Assembly: GCA_003389215.1 (NCBI GenBank)
Contig: QQVP01000019.1
Coordinates: 25,846 to 89,845, forward strand
DNA length: 64,000 bases
Reading direction: 5' to 3'
From: Planctomycetota bacterium
Lineage (GTDB): Bacteria; Planctomycetota; Planctomycetia; Pirellulales; UBA7805
The translations under genes and the position numbers were made by a program. This document shows, one piece after another, positions 53,763 to 63,388 of this stretch. The notes under the pieces are model-generated. The model was not told where the DNA came from. It did no database searches and saw only the letters and a list, made by a program, of their open reading frames with translations. The first letter of the stretch is position 1, and every line of letters begins with the position of its first letter.

Positions 53763-55050
53763 TTAAGAGGATGATTTCTTGGCACGCCGCTTCCGCTTTG
53801 GAGAGGTTGGTTTCGTCTCGCCGATGGTCATCACCTCAACGCCAATCGCAGCAAACTCTTCAATGCGTTCGATTCAGCTTCGCGTTGTGTGTGACCATGT
53901 ATTCCAACAAAGAGACTGCAAGCGAACGCCGCTCTATAGGCGTGTCGCTCACACTATAGATAAGAGGCTTGTAGAACCCCGATCTTGACGATGTCTGCTG
54001 AAGAAGGTGTTGGATGGCCAGATCAGGAAAACCGCGTTGCGCCAAATCGGTGGCCACCGCAATAGTTTTTATGAATCGAAATCGATCCGGGTCGTCTCTC
54101 GCTATGTCGGATGAGGGGTCCTTGCCCGGCATTTTACCCGACTGACGGGCTTGTCGTACGTGTCTATGCGTTCGTGCAAGCACGAGCATTGAGTCCGCGT
54201 GCTTGGATGTTGCTCGCACATGTGCGAGCGATTCTGCGAGGTCGCCAAAATACACTACTGGCGTCTTGCCCTTTTCACCGCGTTTCGCTTTTTGGGTGAG
54301 TTGATCCGATCGAACGTGATTGACCAGCGAGACAATCGCAGCTGTGCTCCTTCGATTGTCGTCGATTCTGTAGCAACGGTGACCGTCGAGTCCAAACTCC
54401 TCAAAGTGCTTCGGTTCTGCGCCGAGAAATCCGAAGATCGCCTGCTCTGGATCGCCAATGACACCGACAACCGTTCCCTCACTTGCAAGAAGGCGAACAA
54501 GTTCGGCCTGTACAGGGCTCGTATCCTGAAACTCGTCGATGAAGAGATAGGGGAATCGGGCGCTCAGAAAACCACGAAGGGGCGAATGCTCGCGAAGAAG
54601 CCGGTGTGCAAAATAGAGGACGTCATCATGGTCGATTGTTCCTTTAGGCCAGCGCCGGCGATTGTAAGAAAGCAGGCGGTCCGGCGATAGAAGATGGGAG
54701 ATTGAGTTCTCCCGACCATCACTCTTCTCAAGCGAAACATAGCAAGCGTGACCGTCAGCTCCAATGGACACGGTCTGCTCACGAAGCCGCTTCTTTAGGT
54801 ATTGGAGCTTGTCTGCCGCAAATGGATTACGTAGTTTTCCTTCGCCGTATTCTTCAAGCCATTCCTTGAGATGGTCATATCGTACGTAGTGTTCGTTGTG
54901 CGTGGTTACCAAATCATGGGCGACCAGATCGTCTCCGCTCTCGTCCTTGAGGAGATGAAGATAAGGGCGAACGAGGTTGCGAAAAAGGAAACTATGGATG
55001 GTCGATATGTCGGCGGCATACAACGCAGTATCGCAAGCCATCCGTGACAA
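53763..55050 (-). pseudogene. UvrD/GajB-like helicase, truncated at the 5' end and frameshifted near the 3' end
   Basis: The frame from 55050 to 53860 encodes a helicase middle: DISTIHSFLFRNLV (motif Ib region), YLFIDEFQDTSPVQ (motif II), VGVIGDPEQAIFGF (motif III) and YRIDDNRRST (motif IV). The N-terminal Walker A part is absent, and the sequence starts abruptly at the join with the next gene. At 53860 the frame stops after NAKLNRTH, but the overlapping -1/+1 frame continues with IEEFAAIGVEVMTIGETKPT down to a stop at 53763, so a single indel has split the C terminus. The family resembles the Gabija-type UvrD helicase. It is probably non-functional. Confidence 0.75.
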
Positions 55051-55963
55051 TTAGAAGATGGCACGACGCGCGTCCATCCCTTAACGCGTAGTCTTCTGCT
55101 TGGGATCGTGCGGTGAGGCACGAGCTATTCATCTTCTTGACCTCGACGACTGCGCGTAGCTTCTCGTCTTGACGAGGAGTTGAATTAAAGAGGGCCACAT
55201 CCACTCGATTCCACTCTATGGCCATTTTCTGTGGCGTCCATCCAAGCGTCCTGAGGAGCGGCGCCACCAGATAGGTTACGGTTTCGCTCTCAGATGGCGA
55301 CTGTCTTGTTCGTTGATACCAGCGCGCGATACGAACTAACTCGTCCATTTGGTCTACGAGGTTGTCTATGGAAGACGCCGCTATACCTTGGTCGAATAGA
55401 AAGCCGGCAACTCGCTCCATATCAGCTTCATCCCCTGGTTTCTCGTCAACACAGGAGTCTGGGAGTTCTTCCAACTTACGAGTCTTTTCTCGTTCATCGA
55501 TTACGAGTGTGGTAAGCCACTCTCGCACGTCGTCTGAACTCATCACGAGTACCGTGTCACCTCGCTTCAACGTGTGTGCAGGAAAATTTTTCGGTTCGTG
55601 GTTGTACTTCCACAACCATTTGACTCGCCGGACATATTGGAGATCCCAACCATCGATGTCCCCGAAGTCATCCAACCACGCCGCACCCTCGCCGACTACT
55701 TCACCAACCCCATAGACCCATTGTGTGCCGACACGGAGCACCACAAGATCACCAGCCTGAATCGTTTCGCAGAATTTCTTGATGTCTGTCAGCTTACGAG
55801 CTGAGTACCCATCAATCATCACGATTTCCGCGTTATGATCTGGCCATGGTCCGTGCCGACCGGGTCCCATAGCGATCACATCCCAGCGCAAGAAGACATC
55901 TGGGTACCATCTCTCGTTGTCGCCTGCAGCGACTTGCCAAATGTTCCTACCTTCGATGTCCAT
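54992..55963 (-). pseudogene. Truncated restriction-type protein (HSDR_N-like nuclease domain)
   Basis: From the ATG at 55963 the protein has an N-terminal beta-rich ~150-residue module (IWQVAAGDNERWYPDVFLRWDVIAMG, with VVLRVGTQWVYGVGEVVG), like an EVE/McrB-type DNA-binding domain. A nuclease domain then ends in RVDVALFNSTP...LRAVVEVKKMNSS, the D...ExK signature of the type I restriction N-terminal family. After LLIVTDGLRY the frame crosses into helicase sequence and stops within 12 residues, overlapping the helicase fragment. A deletion at about 55030 fused the two genes. The C terminus of this one is lost. Confidence 0.7.
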
Positions 55964-56277
55964 TTCTTGACACCTTGATACCGATAAATCGCGACTCGAT
56001 CGACATAACAACCTGCTTGGCCATATCCCGCGTACTCCGGATGTTTTGTAACGCAGGCATGGAATTACCAGGGCAGGCCGTCAGGATACCGTTTTGGGGG
56101 GGCCGTTTGGAGGGGCTGATTGCGAACACGTGAGCGAAACAACCGTGTTTTTGGCGGCTGTGTCACGGTCGCGGGATCGGCGCGCGCCGGTGAGCGGACC
56201 ACACATTCGAGGACTCTCCGGACACGTTGCTAGCTCCGTCACATGCGCGTGCAAGCGTCGCGAGAAAACTCCGTAGC

Positions 56278-57432
56278 TTAATCAGCGATTACCGCATCCA
56301 GGATCGCTTCAACTTCCGCCTCATACGTATCGAAACCGCGGTTGAGCACACCTGGTAGCAGGTCTCCAAACGCATTTGCCTCGAGCAGATAATGTGCGCG
56401 AAATCCGGGCGTAAATAACAGGTCGAGACTGAATTGAAGCGAGTTCGGAAAACAGGCTGCCGCGTCCGAGCACGTCCGCATCGCTTCCTCCCATGCCATT
56501 TCGGGTACCTTCGCGCGTAGCTCGTCTAGGTCACCTCGACGATTGCCGAGATGAAGATTGGTCAAGGGCGACCGACTCGTTCTTGCCACCATGTGCCTTG
56601 GATCGCCCGCAAGCATCACGACGCGAAGGTCGAGTACTCGTCGCTGCAGCGAAGCCTTCGGCATCCACTTTTCAACGTGTACGCGATGAGGGATCAGAGT
56701 CTCCACCAGTTCACGCACATCGCCTAAATCGGTATATCTCTGCAGCTTGAGCGAGTTATAGAGTCGCGTCCCCTTCCCGTCCTCTACCATGAGAGCCGAG
56801 GTAATCGCCTCGATACGATTCCCACGTCGATGCAAGGCGACAACTCCGCTCGCCGAGGAAGCGTGGGCTGGTTTGATGAAGACGCGCTCCCACCCCTCCT
56901 CTTCCATCCGAAGTATGAAATGGTCGAACGAACGTACTATACCCAGTGCGGGTGGAACGGGAAGATTCGCGCGATTGAATCGCGAGTGACACGCGCACTT
57001 ATCGAACATAACGGTCACGTCGGTAAGCGACAGAGCAAAGACAAGATCACTCCGAACACGGAAATAATCGCGCCACTGCGACAATAGGTTAGAAAACCCC
57101 AGGTACCATTGTCGCGTGTTGAATACTCGACCATGTTGGTAGTCGCTTTCTCGGATCTCTGTAGCTGATAGCGCCGGCGTTCCTTCCGCGTCGCACGGAG
57201 CTTCACCTGCCGCGAGAAGAAGTTTCTCGACCTGGAAATTCTCGCCGGGCGAGTCAATGCGCACGATCGCGCCGTGAGGAATCTCATCGATCCGTTTTCG
57301 TCCCAGAAGCAAATCGAGATAGCTGAGCTCGGCTGCGGCGGGTTGGCCATGCCGAGCTAGAGCGTCCTGGAACAGACGCACGCGACGGTTCTCGGGATTG
57401 CCAATGACAACCCAGGGACGTTGCGAGTTCAT
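56278..57432 (-). CDS. STM4014-family protein (ATP-grasp-like)
   Basis: A 384-residue protein. The N terminus VVIGNPENRRVRLFQDALARHGQP and the ATP-grasp-like core (RVFIKPAHASSASGVVALHR, LDLRVVMLAGDPRHMVART, HYLLEANAFGDLLPG) match the STM4014 family found with radical-SAM genes. ATP-grasp enzymes join a carboxylate to an amine or thiol with ATP. Its ATG overlaps the STM4015-like stop by 4 bp. Substrate unknown; action on a peptide or protein within the cluster is inference. Confidence 0.88.
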   Translation of the reverse strand: MNSQRPWVVIGNPENRRVRLFQDALARHGQPAAAELSYLDLLLGRKRIDEIPHGAIVRIDSPGENFQVEKLLLAAGEAPCDAEGTPALSATEIRESDYQHGRVFNTRQWYLGFSNLLSQWRDYFRVRSDLVFALSLTDVTVMFDKCACHSRFNRANLPVPPALGIVRSFDHFILRMEEEGWERVFIKPAHASSASGVVALHRRGNRIEAITSALMVEDGKGTRLYNSLKLQRYTDLGDVRELVETLIPHRVHVEKWMPKASLQRRVLDLRVVMLAGDPRHMVARTSRSPLTNLHLGNRRGDLDELRAKVPEMAWEEAMRTCSDAAACFPNSLQFSLDLLFTPGFRAHYLLEANAFGDLLPGVLNRGFDTYEAEVEAILDAVIAD

Positions 57433-58367
57433 TCTGACACGGCCACGTAGCGATACACTTCGCCATCGTCCTCATCACCTTCTTGATGATCGCTAGCGTC
57501 GAGTTCCGTAACTAAGCCATTGAGCCGCTCGACAACAGCGGGCGACACGTAGTGAAAGTGAATGTCCAGCTTCTTAAGTGACGAAATCCAGTTGCTCTCG
57601 GCCAACGCGGTCGCGCCGACGTCGGTCAATATTCCCATCGAGAGGTCAAGAACTTCGACAGATTCTGGAATGCCCTGCCTGGCGAGCAGCTGCGCGGTTT
57701 CGTCCGCGTTGCAATCATCGCGCAGCCCGAGATAGCGCAGCTTGGCGACCGGGCCGGTCGAGAGCAACGAAGAAATATCATCGCTGCGGATGTTATTTCC
57801 GTAACCGTCGTCCCCAAGCCACAACTCAAGATGTTCCAGTGCCGGCAACTCGGCCGACGTCACCTCGCGGACAAGCTCCGCCGACATACCACCCGTCTCG
57901 ATCACGAGCCTCTGGAGCCTCGCATGACGCGGTCTCCCCAAACTCAGCCCGTTGCCGCCACGGACATAGAATTGTTCCAGATTCGGAAAGGCTTCAAAAA
58001 GCGGTGAAACGTCGCTCTGATTGATCCACGATATTTCCGACTCTTCCATGGTCAATTCGCCAAGGAATAGCGCCTTGAGATTCGGCAGCTTGTCCCGGGC
58101 GTTGACAAGGGCTTCGACAATGGGCTGTGAGTCATTTCCGGTTGAGGTTTCCCCCCAGTCCCCAATGATCAGCGCCTGCAACTCTTCGCAAATGGGATCG
58201 TTCAATAGTTCCGCAAACAATTTCTCGAACGACTCGCCATTCTCACTTGCTTCCCAACCGATCTCCAAACGTAAGGCATAGTTGGGAGGTGCGGGAAGCG
58301 GGCTTCCAGCGGTGTAAGGTTGAATCTTAAAGCCCGCAAACTCTTCGATGTGCTCATGAATGGTCAT
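57429..58367 (-). CDS. STM4015-family leucine-rich-repeat-like protein
   Basis: A 312-residue protein from the ATG at 58365-58367 (MTIHEHIEEFAGFKI), with GGGGAG 11 nt upstream; a longer start at 58397 is possible. It is built of irregular leucine-rich repeats (LPNLKALFLGEL, FPNLEQFYVRGG, LPALEHLELWLGDDGYG, KLRYLGLRDDC) and ends in acidic residues. STM4015 proteins accompany STM4014 and two radical-SAM proteins in Salmonella and many other bacteria. A binding or recognition role is likely. It diverges from the small protein and DUF6745 genes. Confidence 0.88.
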   Translation of the reverse strand: MTIHEHIEEFAGFKIQPYTAGSPLPAPPNYALRLEIGWEASENGESFEKLFAELLNDPICEELQALIIGDWGETSTGNDSQPIVEALVNARDKLPNLKALFLGELTMEESEISWINQSDVSPLFEAFPNLEQFYVRGGNGLSLGRPRHARLQRLVIETGGMSAELVREVTSAELPALEHLELWLGDDGYGNNIRSDDISSLLSTGPVAKLRYLGLRDDCNADETAQLLARQGIPESVEVLDLSMGILTDVGATALAESNWISSLKKLDIHFHYVSPAVVERLNGLVTELDASDHQEGDEDDGEVYRYVAVSE

Positions 58368-58486
58368 TGTCGAAACTGCTCCCCAGGTAGTGGCCATTAT
58401 CCCCCGATTGAGTGTACAATTCCGAGCAGCCAATCGCGAGAGGCTTTCTCGCGAAGTCACATCCTTTTCTCAGTTCGGGGGTGAAC

Positions 58487-58783
58487 ATGTGGCGCCACGG
58501 GGACGTCTTCATTCAATCGTGTGATCAGGTTCCGGAAGGGGCCAAGAAACTGCCACACCTTACCCTCGCGAAGGGAGAGATCACCGGTCACGCACACCGG
58601 GTATTGGAGCGTGATGGCAATCAGCTCTACGAGTTCGGCGATTCGATGTTCCTATTGGTAGGCGGTCCGAGGGCAACCGTGACGCACGAGGAGCACGCTC
58701 CCATCGAACTGGAACCGGGTGCGTATCGAGCTTGGATCCAACGAGAATACAGCCCCGAAGCGATTCGGCGCGTATTGGATTAG
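58487..58783 (+). CDS. Small HGDV-type protein paired with a DUF6745 gene
   Basis: A 98-residue protein from the ATG at 58487 (MWRHGDVFI), with a GGGGG stretch just upstream; a GTG two codons earlier is also possible. GEITGHAHRV and HAPIELEPGAYRAWIQREYSP are the conserved parts. I recall close relatives next to DUF6745 genes in actinobacteria and cyanobacteria. Beta-rich, with several His that could bind a metal. Function unknown. Confidence 0.75.
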   Translation: MWRHGDVFIQSCDQVPEGAKKLPHLTLAKGEITGHAHRVLERDGNQLYEFGDSMFLLVGGPRATVTHEEHAPIELEPGAYRAWIQREYSPEAIRRVLD

Positions 58784-58809
58784 CATCACAGGGCTGCAGT
58801 CGGATCGGT

Positions 58810-59742
58810 ATGGACCTTAATGACCTCTTCACATCGTTCAAGAGTGCGGTACGATTCGCGGTCGGCGATCGTACGGGGCGAGGCACAGGAAAGAACGACG
58901 TGATTGGCGATTTGCGACCAGGTCAGCAACACATGTCGCTAAGCATGCGCGAAAGCGATGTGGAGGAACTGCCGGCCGGTATCTCAGTTCGATTTTGCCT
59001 CGACCTGGAAAACTGCCGCCAACTGCGGCGCCTGCCGGCAAACCTAAAGGCCGGCAGCTTGAACATCAGTGGCTGCACCGGTCTGGAAAACCTTCCAGAA
59101 GGTCTCAGCGTTTCGTTCCTCGATATGAACGGTTGTCATCAGATCGAGTCGTGGCCTCAGACTGGACGATTGACGACTGGGCGTCTGAGCATGCGCGACT
59201 GCGCGGGGCTCACCGGATTGCCGCCCTGGCTGGGACGCATTTCCCAACTCGATTTGGCCGGATGTGTCCAAATTGAGCATCTGCCGGAAGATCTCGAAGT
59301 GTCATCCTGGTTAGACATCGCCGGCACGGGCATCCGATCTCTACCGAAGTCGCTCGAGGGAGTGGGGTTGCGATGGCGAGGAGTGCGAATTGATGAACGA
59401 ATCGCCTTTCAACCCGAGGAGATCACGGGCCAAGAGGTTCTCGAAGAGGCCAACGCGGAGTTGCGCCGGGTCAAGATGGAGCGAATGGGCTTCGATCGCT
59501 TCATCGACGAAATCGCTCCGGAGATTCTCGATCGTGATACGGATGCCGGTGGAGAGCGGAAACTCTACCGTGTTGAACTCGAGGACGACGAACCGCTGGT
59601 CTGTGTCGAGGTTCTTTGCCCTTCCACCGGGCGCAGGTATCTCCTTCGCGTTCCCCCCGATACACAGACGTGTCATCAGGCCGTTGCCTGGACGGCCGGC
59701 TTTGACAATCCGAAGGATTACAGACCGCTCATTGAAACCTAG
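58810..59742 (+). CDS. Leucine-rich-repeat protein with C-terminal DUF6745-like domain
   Basis: A 310-residue protein from the ATG at 58810. Residues ~35-195 are short leucine-rich units with a Cys at one position (LENCRQLRRLP, ISGCTGLENLP, MNGCHQIESWP, LAGCVQIEHLP), similar to E3-ligase-type LRRs of ~20 residues. The C-terminal ~90 residues (GFDRFIDEI, then CPSTGRRYLLRVPPDTQTCHQAVAW and the DYRPLIET end) match DUF6745 as I know it. It lies between the small HGDV protein and the sulfatase-like gene in one rightward run. Confidence 0.78.
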   Translation: MDLNDLFTSFKSAVRFAVGDRTGRGTGKNDVIGDLRPGQQHMSLSMRESDVEELPAGISVRFCLDLENCRQLRRLPANLKAGSLNISGCTGLENLPEGLSVSFLDMNGCHQIESWPQTGRLTTGRLSMRDCAGLTGLPPWLGRISQLDLAGCVQIEHLPEDLEVSSWLDIAGTGIRSLPKSLEGVGLRWRGVRIDERIAFQPEEITGQEVLEEANAELRRVKMERMGFDRFIDEIAPEILDRDTDAGGERKLYRVELEDDEPLVCVEVLCPSTGRRYLLRVPPDTQTCHQAVAWTAGFDNPKDYRPLIET

Positions 59743-59771
59743 GCTTTGCGCCTAGTCGAAATCGCCAAGCG

Positions 59772-60584
59772 ATGGACATCACAAAACTCATCGGAACGCA
59801 TGACGTTCTCTTCATTACCCTCGACACGTTGCGGCATGACGTCGCGGTGTCGTGCTTGGAAGATGGTAGAATCCCGTTCCTCGCATCCCTGTTGCCCCAA
59901 TCAAAATGGGAAGAGCGGCACACGCCTGGTAGCTTTACCTATTCCGCCCACCACGCCTTCTTTGCGGGCTTCCTTCCGACTCCGACTACGCCTGGACCAC
60001 ACCCGCGAATGTTCGCAGCGGAGTTTCCTGGCAGCGAAACGACCAATTCGACGACCTTTGTCTACGATGCGCCCACTTGGGTGGAAGGGCTTCGCCAGGC
60101 AGACTATCACACGATCTGTATCGGCGGCGTTGGGTTCTTCAATCGAATGACGGCGCTCGGACGTGTCTTGCCTGATTTGTTCGATGAGAGTCATTGGTCG
60201 CCAGAACTCGGCGTTACGTGCGCCGATTCGACAGAAAATCAGGTCGATCTGGCTTGCGAAAGCGTAGCACGAGTGCCACATGGAAAGAGACTGTTTCTCT
60301 TCCTCAATGTGTCCGCGATTCATCAGCCGAATTGCCTCTACGTGACAGAGGCGGAAGAGGACTCAGTTGAAACGCAGGCGGCCGCTCTCGAATACGTCGA
60401 TCGGTGCCTGCCGCCACTATTTGCAGCGCTGAGGAAGCGGGGCAACACGCTCTGTCTGATCTGCTCGGATCATGGAACCGCGTACGGCGAAGACGGCTAC
60501 ATGGGGCATCGGATCAGCCACCCGGTCGTGTGGACCGTGCCCTATGCTGAATTTTGTTTGAACCAGAACGGAGCCGAGATATGA
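59772..60584 (+). CDS. STM4013-family sulfatase/phosphatase-like hydrolase
   Basis: A 270-residue protein of the alkaline phosphatase-like superfamily. DVLFITLDTLRHDVA near the start supplies the first metal Asp, TPGSFTYSAHHAFFAGFLPT holds the Ser/Thr nucleophile region, and SDHGTAYGEDGYMGHRISH gives the Asp-His metal pair. It fits STM4013-type hydrolases. Its stop overlaps the start of the radical-SAM gene that follows (ATGA). The substrate is unknown. Confidence 0.88.
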   Translation: MDITKLIGTHDVLFITLDTLRHDVAVSCLEDGRIPFLASLLPQSKWEERHTPGSFTYSAHHAFFAGFLPTPTTPGPHPRMFAAEFPGSETTNSTTFVYDAPTWVEGLRQADYHTICIGGVGFFNRMTALGRVLPDLFDESHWSPELGVTCADSTENQVDLACESVARVPHGKRLFLFLNVSAIHQPNCLYVTEAEEDSVETQAAALEYVDRCLPPLFAALRKRGNTLCLICSDHGTAYGEDGYMGHRISHPVVWTVPYAEFCLNQNGAEI

Positions 60585-61903
60585 TCGTGTCCAATCGTGC
60601 TCCGACTGTTGACGATCCGTACGTTGGCTACTCGTATGCCTACCCGCATAAATCGGCCTACAGACAGTTGGCGCCAACGATTCCCCTTGAGACGTTGTGG
60701 GCGAACGAACAGCTGGGCTCGCTGTTCCTCTATCTTCATATACCGTTTTGCGAATATCGGTGTGGCTTCTGTAATCTATTTACACTCGCCCGTCCCGATG
60801 AGGACTTGGTCGCGCAGTACCTGCGGCAACTCAGGATCGAGGCCGCGCAGGTGCGTGACGCGATTCCAGACGCCACGTTCGCTCGTGTTGCCTTAGGTGG
60901 GGGGACACCGACTTTCTTAAACGATCGAGAGCTAGCGGAACTTCTCGATATTGTCAGTGCGGTGGCTGGAAGCGCTCCCCAGATGGTACCTGTTTCTTGC
61001 GAAGCCTCGCCCGCGACACTGACTGCCGAAAAAGCTGGCATGCTACGTGCGTGGGGTGTGGACCGTATTAGTATCGGCGTTCAATCGTTTATTGACGCAG
61101 AGTTGGGGGCGCTGGGTCGTCCTCAAGATCGCGGGGACGTTCGACGAGCGATCGAGATTGTACGTTTGGAAGGATTTCCCGTATTGAACGTCGATTTGAT
61201 ATTTGGCGTCGAGGGACAGACTACCAACTCGTGGCTCACATCAGTCAACGAAACGATCGAACACCGACCCGAGGAGATCTATCTTTATCCGCTATACGTT
61301 CGCGAGCACACGGGACTCGGCAGCACCGCGAAAGAGCCAAATCAGGAACGGCTGGATGCATACCGCTCTGCTCGTGCACGATTGCTGGATGCCGGTTACC
61401 TGCAACGCTCTTTGCGTATGTTCCAATTACCCGAGCATGTCGAGTCGAGCGATCCCGTCTATTGCTGTCAGTCGGACGGGATGGTCGGACTCGGATGTGG
61501 TGCAAGGTCTTATACGAAGTCGGTCCACTACTCCACAGAGTTTGCCGTGGGACGTCAAGGCGTCCGATCGATTCTCGCCGACTACTTGGCTCGGCAGCCT
61601 GATGCCTTCCGAAGCGCCTCGCACGGAATCGTGCTCGATGGCGAGGATCAGCGCCGACGTTTTACGATTCAGAGCATTTTGCAGGCAGATGGGCTGTCGC
61701 TCCACGAATATCAAGCGCGATTCGCGAGCAATCTCTTCGACGATCTTCCGGAGCTTCAATGCCTGATAGAGCGAGAGCTCGCGGTGCCAGCCGTTGACCG
61801 AATTCGCCTCACCGATGCCGGCCTGGAATTGTCCGATGCCATTGGGCCCTGGCTCTATTCGAGTCGTGTCCGGAGGTTGATGGAGAGCTTTCAGTGTCAT
61901 TGA
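60581..61903 (+). CDS. STM4012-family radical SAM protein (HemN-like)
   Basis: A 440-residue protein from the ATG at 60581, with GGAG 8 nt upstream. The radical-SAM [4Fe-4S] motif is CEYRCGFC near residue 61, followed by ALGGGTPTFLN, ISIGVQSF and DLIFGVEGQT, the order seen in HemN-like enzymes. A C-terminal winged-helix-like segment is present. It would generate a 5'-deoxyadenosyl radical from SAM. The true product is unknown; STM4012 is not coproporphyrinogen oxidase. It overlaps both neighbours. Confidence 0.92.
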   Translation: MIVSNRAPTVDDPYVGYSYAYPHKSAYRQLAPTIPLETLWANEQLGSLFLYLHIPFCEYRCGFCNLFTLARPDEDLVAQYLRQLRIEAAQVRDAIPDATFARVALGGGTPTFLNDRELAELLDIVSAVAGSAPQMVPVSCEASPATLTAEKAGMLRAWGVDRISIGVQSFIDAELGALGRPQDRGDVRRAIEIVRLEGFPVLNVDLIFGVEGQTTNSWLTSVNETIEHRPEEIYLYPLYVREHTGLGSTAKEPNQERLDAYRSARARLLDAGYLQRSLRMFQLPEHVESSDPVYCCQSDGMVGLGCGARSYTKSVHYSTEFAVGRQGVRSILADYLARQPDAFRSASHGIVLDGEDQRRRFTIQSILQADGLSLHEYQARFASNLFDDLPELQCLIERELAVPAVDRIRLTDAGLELSDAIGPWLYSSRVRRLMESFQCH

Positions 61904-62790
61904 ACCTGACCATCTTGTATCGGGGTGATTTGTCGAGCTGCAACTACGATTGTCCATATTGCCCCTTTGCCAAACATTGGGAGTCGAAGGAAGAATTGCA
62001 AGCGGACCGGGACGGCTTGAATCGCTTTTGTCGCTGGGTGGCTGAGCAAAGGGACGACCGCTTAAGCGTGTTCTTCACGCCCTGGGGAGAAGCGCTCGTT
62101 CGCAATTGGTATCGCCAGGCGATCGTTTCGTTGACCCATCTCAAGCATGTCGAGAAGGTAGCGGTTCAGACCAATCTGTCGTGCTCCCTAGAGTGGCTGT
62201 CAGAAGCAGTTGCAACCAAAGTAGGACTCTGGTGCACCTATCACCCCGGGCAAACGATACGAGACACTTTTCTTCGCCAATGTCGTCAGCTAGATGAGTT
62301 GAATGTGTCGTACAGTGTTGGGTGCGTGGGACTTCGCGAACATGTAACGGAGATCCAGTCGCTGCGAACTCAGTTGCCCGATTCAGTCTACCTATGGATC
62401 AATGCGTATAAGTCACAAAGTGACCATTACGACGACTCGACGATCAATACCTTCAATACCTTCACGGCCATTGATCCGTTGTTTCCGGTCAATAACACCA
62501 GGCATCCCAGTCTGGGGAAACGCTGTCACACGGGCCAGTCCGTGTTCACCGTCGACAGCAGAGGTGACATGCGACGCTGCCACTTCGTGGACGACGTGAT
62601 CGGAAACATCCACGATGCGAGTTACAGGGACTCTCTTTACGCTCGTGCTTGTCCGAATGAAACGTGTGGCTGTCACATTGGATATGTGCACCTGGAAGAA
62701 CTGCAGCTTTATCCGCGCTTTGGCAATGGTGTCTTGGAGCGTGTTCCTGTCGAGCGCAAGACCGTGGCGTTGGAGTTGGCTCGTACTTGA
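61894..62790 (+). CDS. STM4011-family radical SAM protein with C-terminal Cys-rich region
   Basis: A 298-residue protein from a GTG at 61894 that overlaps the previous gene by 10 bp. CNYDCPYC near residue 17 is the radical-SAM cluster site. The C terminus has further Cys (KRCHTGQSVFTVDS, RRCHFVDDVIGNI, CPNETCGCHIGY) laid out like a SPASM/twitch auxiliary Fe-S domain, which is common in enzymes that modify peptides or proteins. It is the last gene of the cluster. Confidence 0.9.
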   Translation: MSLNLTILYRGDLSSCNYDCPYCPFAKHWESKEELQADRDGLNRFCRWVAEQRDDRLSVFFTPWGEALVRNWYRQAIVSLTHLKHVEKVAVQTNLSCSLEWLSEAVATKVGLWCTYHPGQTIRDTFLRQCRQLDELNVSYSVGCVGLREHVTEIQSLRTQLPDSVYLWINAYKSQSDHYDDSTINTFNTFTAIDPLFPVNNTRHPSLGKRCHTGQSVFTVDSRGDMRRCHFVDDVIGNIHDASYRDSLYARACPNETCGCHIGYVHLEELQLYPRFGNGVLERVPVERKTVALELART

Positions 62791-62815
62791 AGTCACCTAA
62801 AGTGTTGCTCGATCG

Positions 62816-63388
62816 CTAAGTGGACTTCTTGCTACCGTTCTGTCCCACCGCTGGCAGCCCCATCTTCTTGCGCCAGCGTCCTACAGTGCGGTATGCACAT
62901 CCTGTGCGACGAGAGATTTCCCGATCGGTGTACTTCTGCAGCTTGATTAGATCAACCGCCGCCTTGTGTTTCTTGCTGTCCACTCGAACTTTTCGTGCCT
63001 TGACGGCCGCACCGCATGCTTCACGATTCGTCACACGGTGTGCATGATCATAGGCCCGTATGACGGTGAGCTCGGCCACTTCAATCCCCAATTGATCTCC
63101 AATCCGGTTGGCGATTATGGACCAGTCCAGACCTTCCTCATCTCGTATGCGAGCGACGTCGCAGGCAACGTCCCGGAACCGGTCCCAGCCAGCGTATCGA
63201 GGATCGTCCCCTGCCCCTCGTTTGCGCTTTGGCTTCTTACCAGTCTTCGCAAACTCGATGATGTCGGCAACATCTCGCCAGGACATGTGATGCTTATATG
63301 CAATCTGCTGGATTTGCATGCCGGCATCGTACATCTGAAGGAACTCGTTGGCCTTTTGCTGGTATTTGGGGATCTTCTCGAGCCGCAA
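62816..63388 (-). CDS. Helix-turn-helix protein resembling a recombinase C-terminal region
   Basis: A 190-residue basic protein starting at a TTG. Two helix-turn-helix-like segments are visible: LQMYDAGMQIQQIAYKHHMSW with WRDVADIIEFAKTG, and KLQKYTDREISRRTGCAYRTV with VGRWRKKMGLP. The first resembles the C-terminal part of planctomycete serine recombinases. The frame stays open ~25 codons upstream of the TTG (RRFRAYLSTYNWTI) without a start, so it could be the remnant of a larger protein. It is close to attR, so a role in excision control is plausible but unproven. Confidence 0.55.
   Translation of the reverse strand: MRLEKIPKYQQKANEFLQMYDAGMQIQQIAYKHHMSWRDVADIIEFAKTGKKPKRKRGAGDDPRYAGWDRFRDVACDVARIRDEEGLDWSIIANRIGDQLGIEVAELTVIRAYDHAHRVTNREACGAAVKARKVRVDSKKHKAAVDLIKLQKYTDREISRRTGCAYRTVGRWRKKMGLPAVGQNGSKKST

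Noticed and set aside
56012..56277. A 60-residue rightward frame
   Set aside because: It has no protein-like pattern or ribosome site; the gap between two leftward genes appears to hold no gene.
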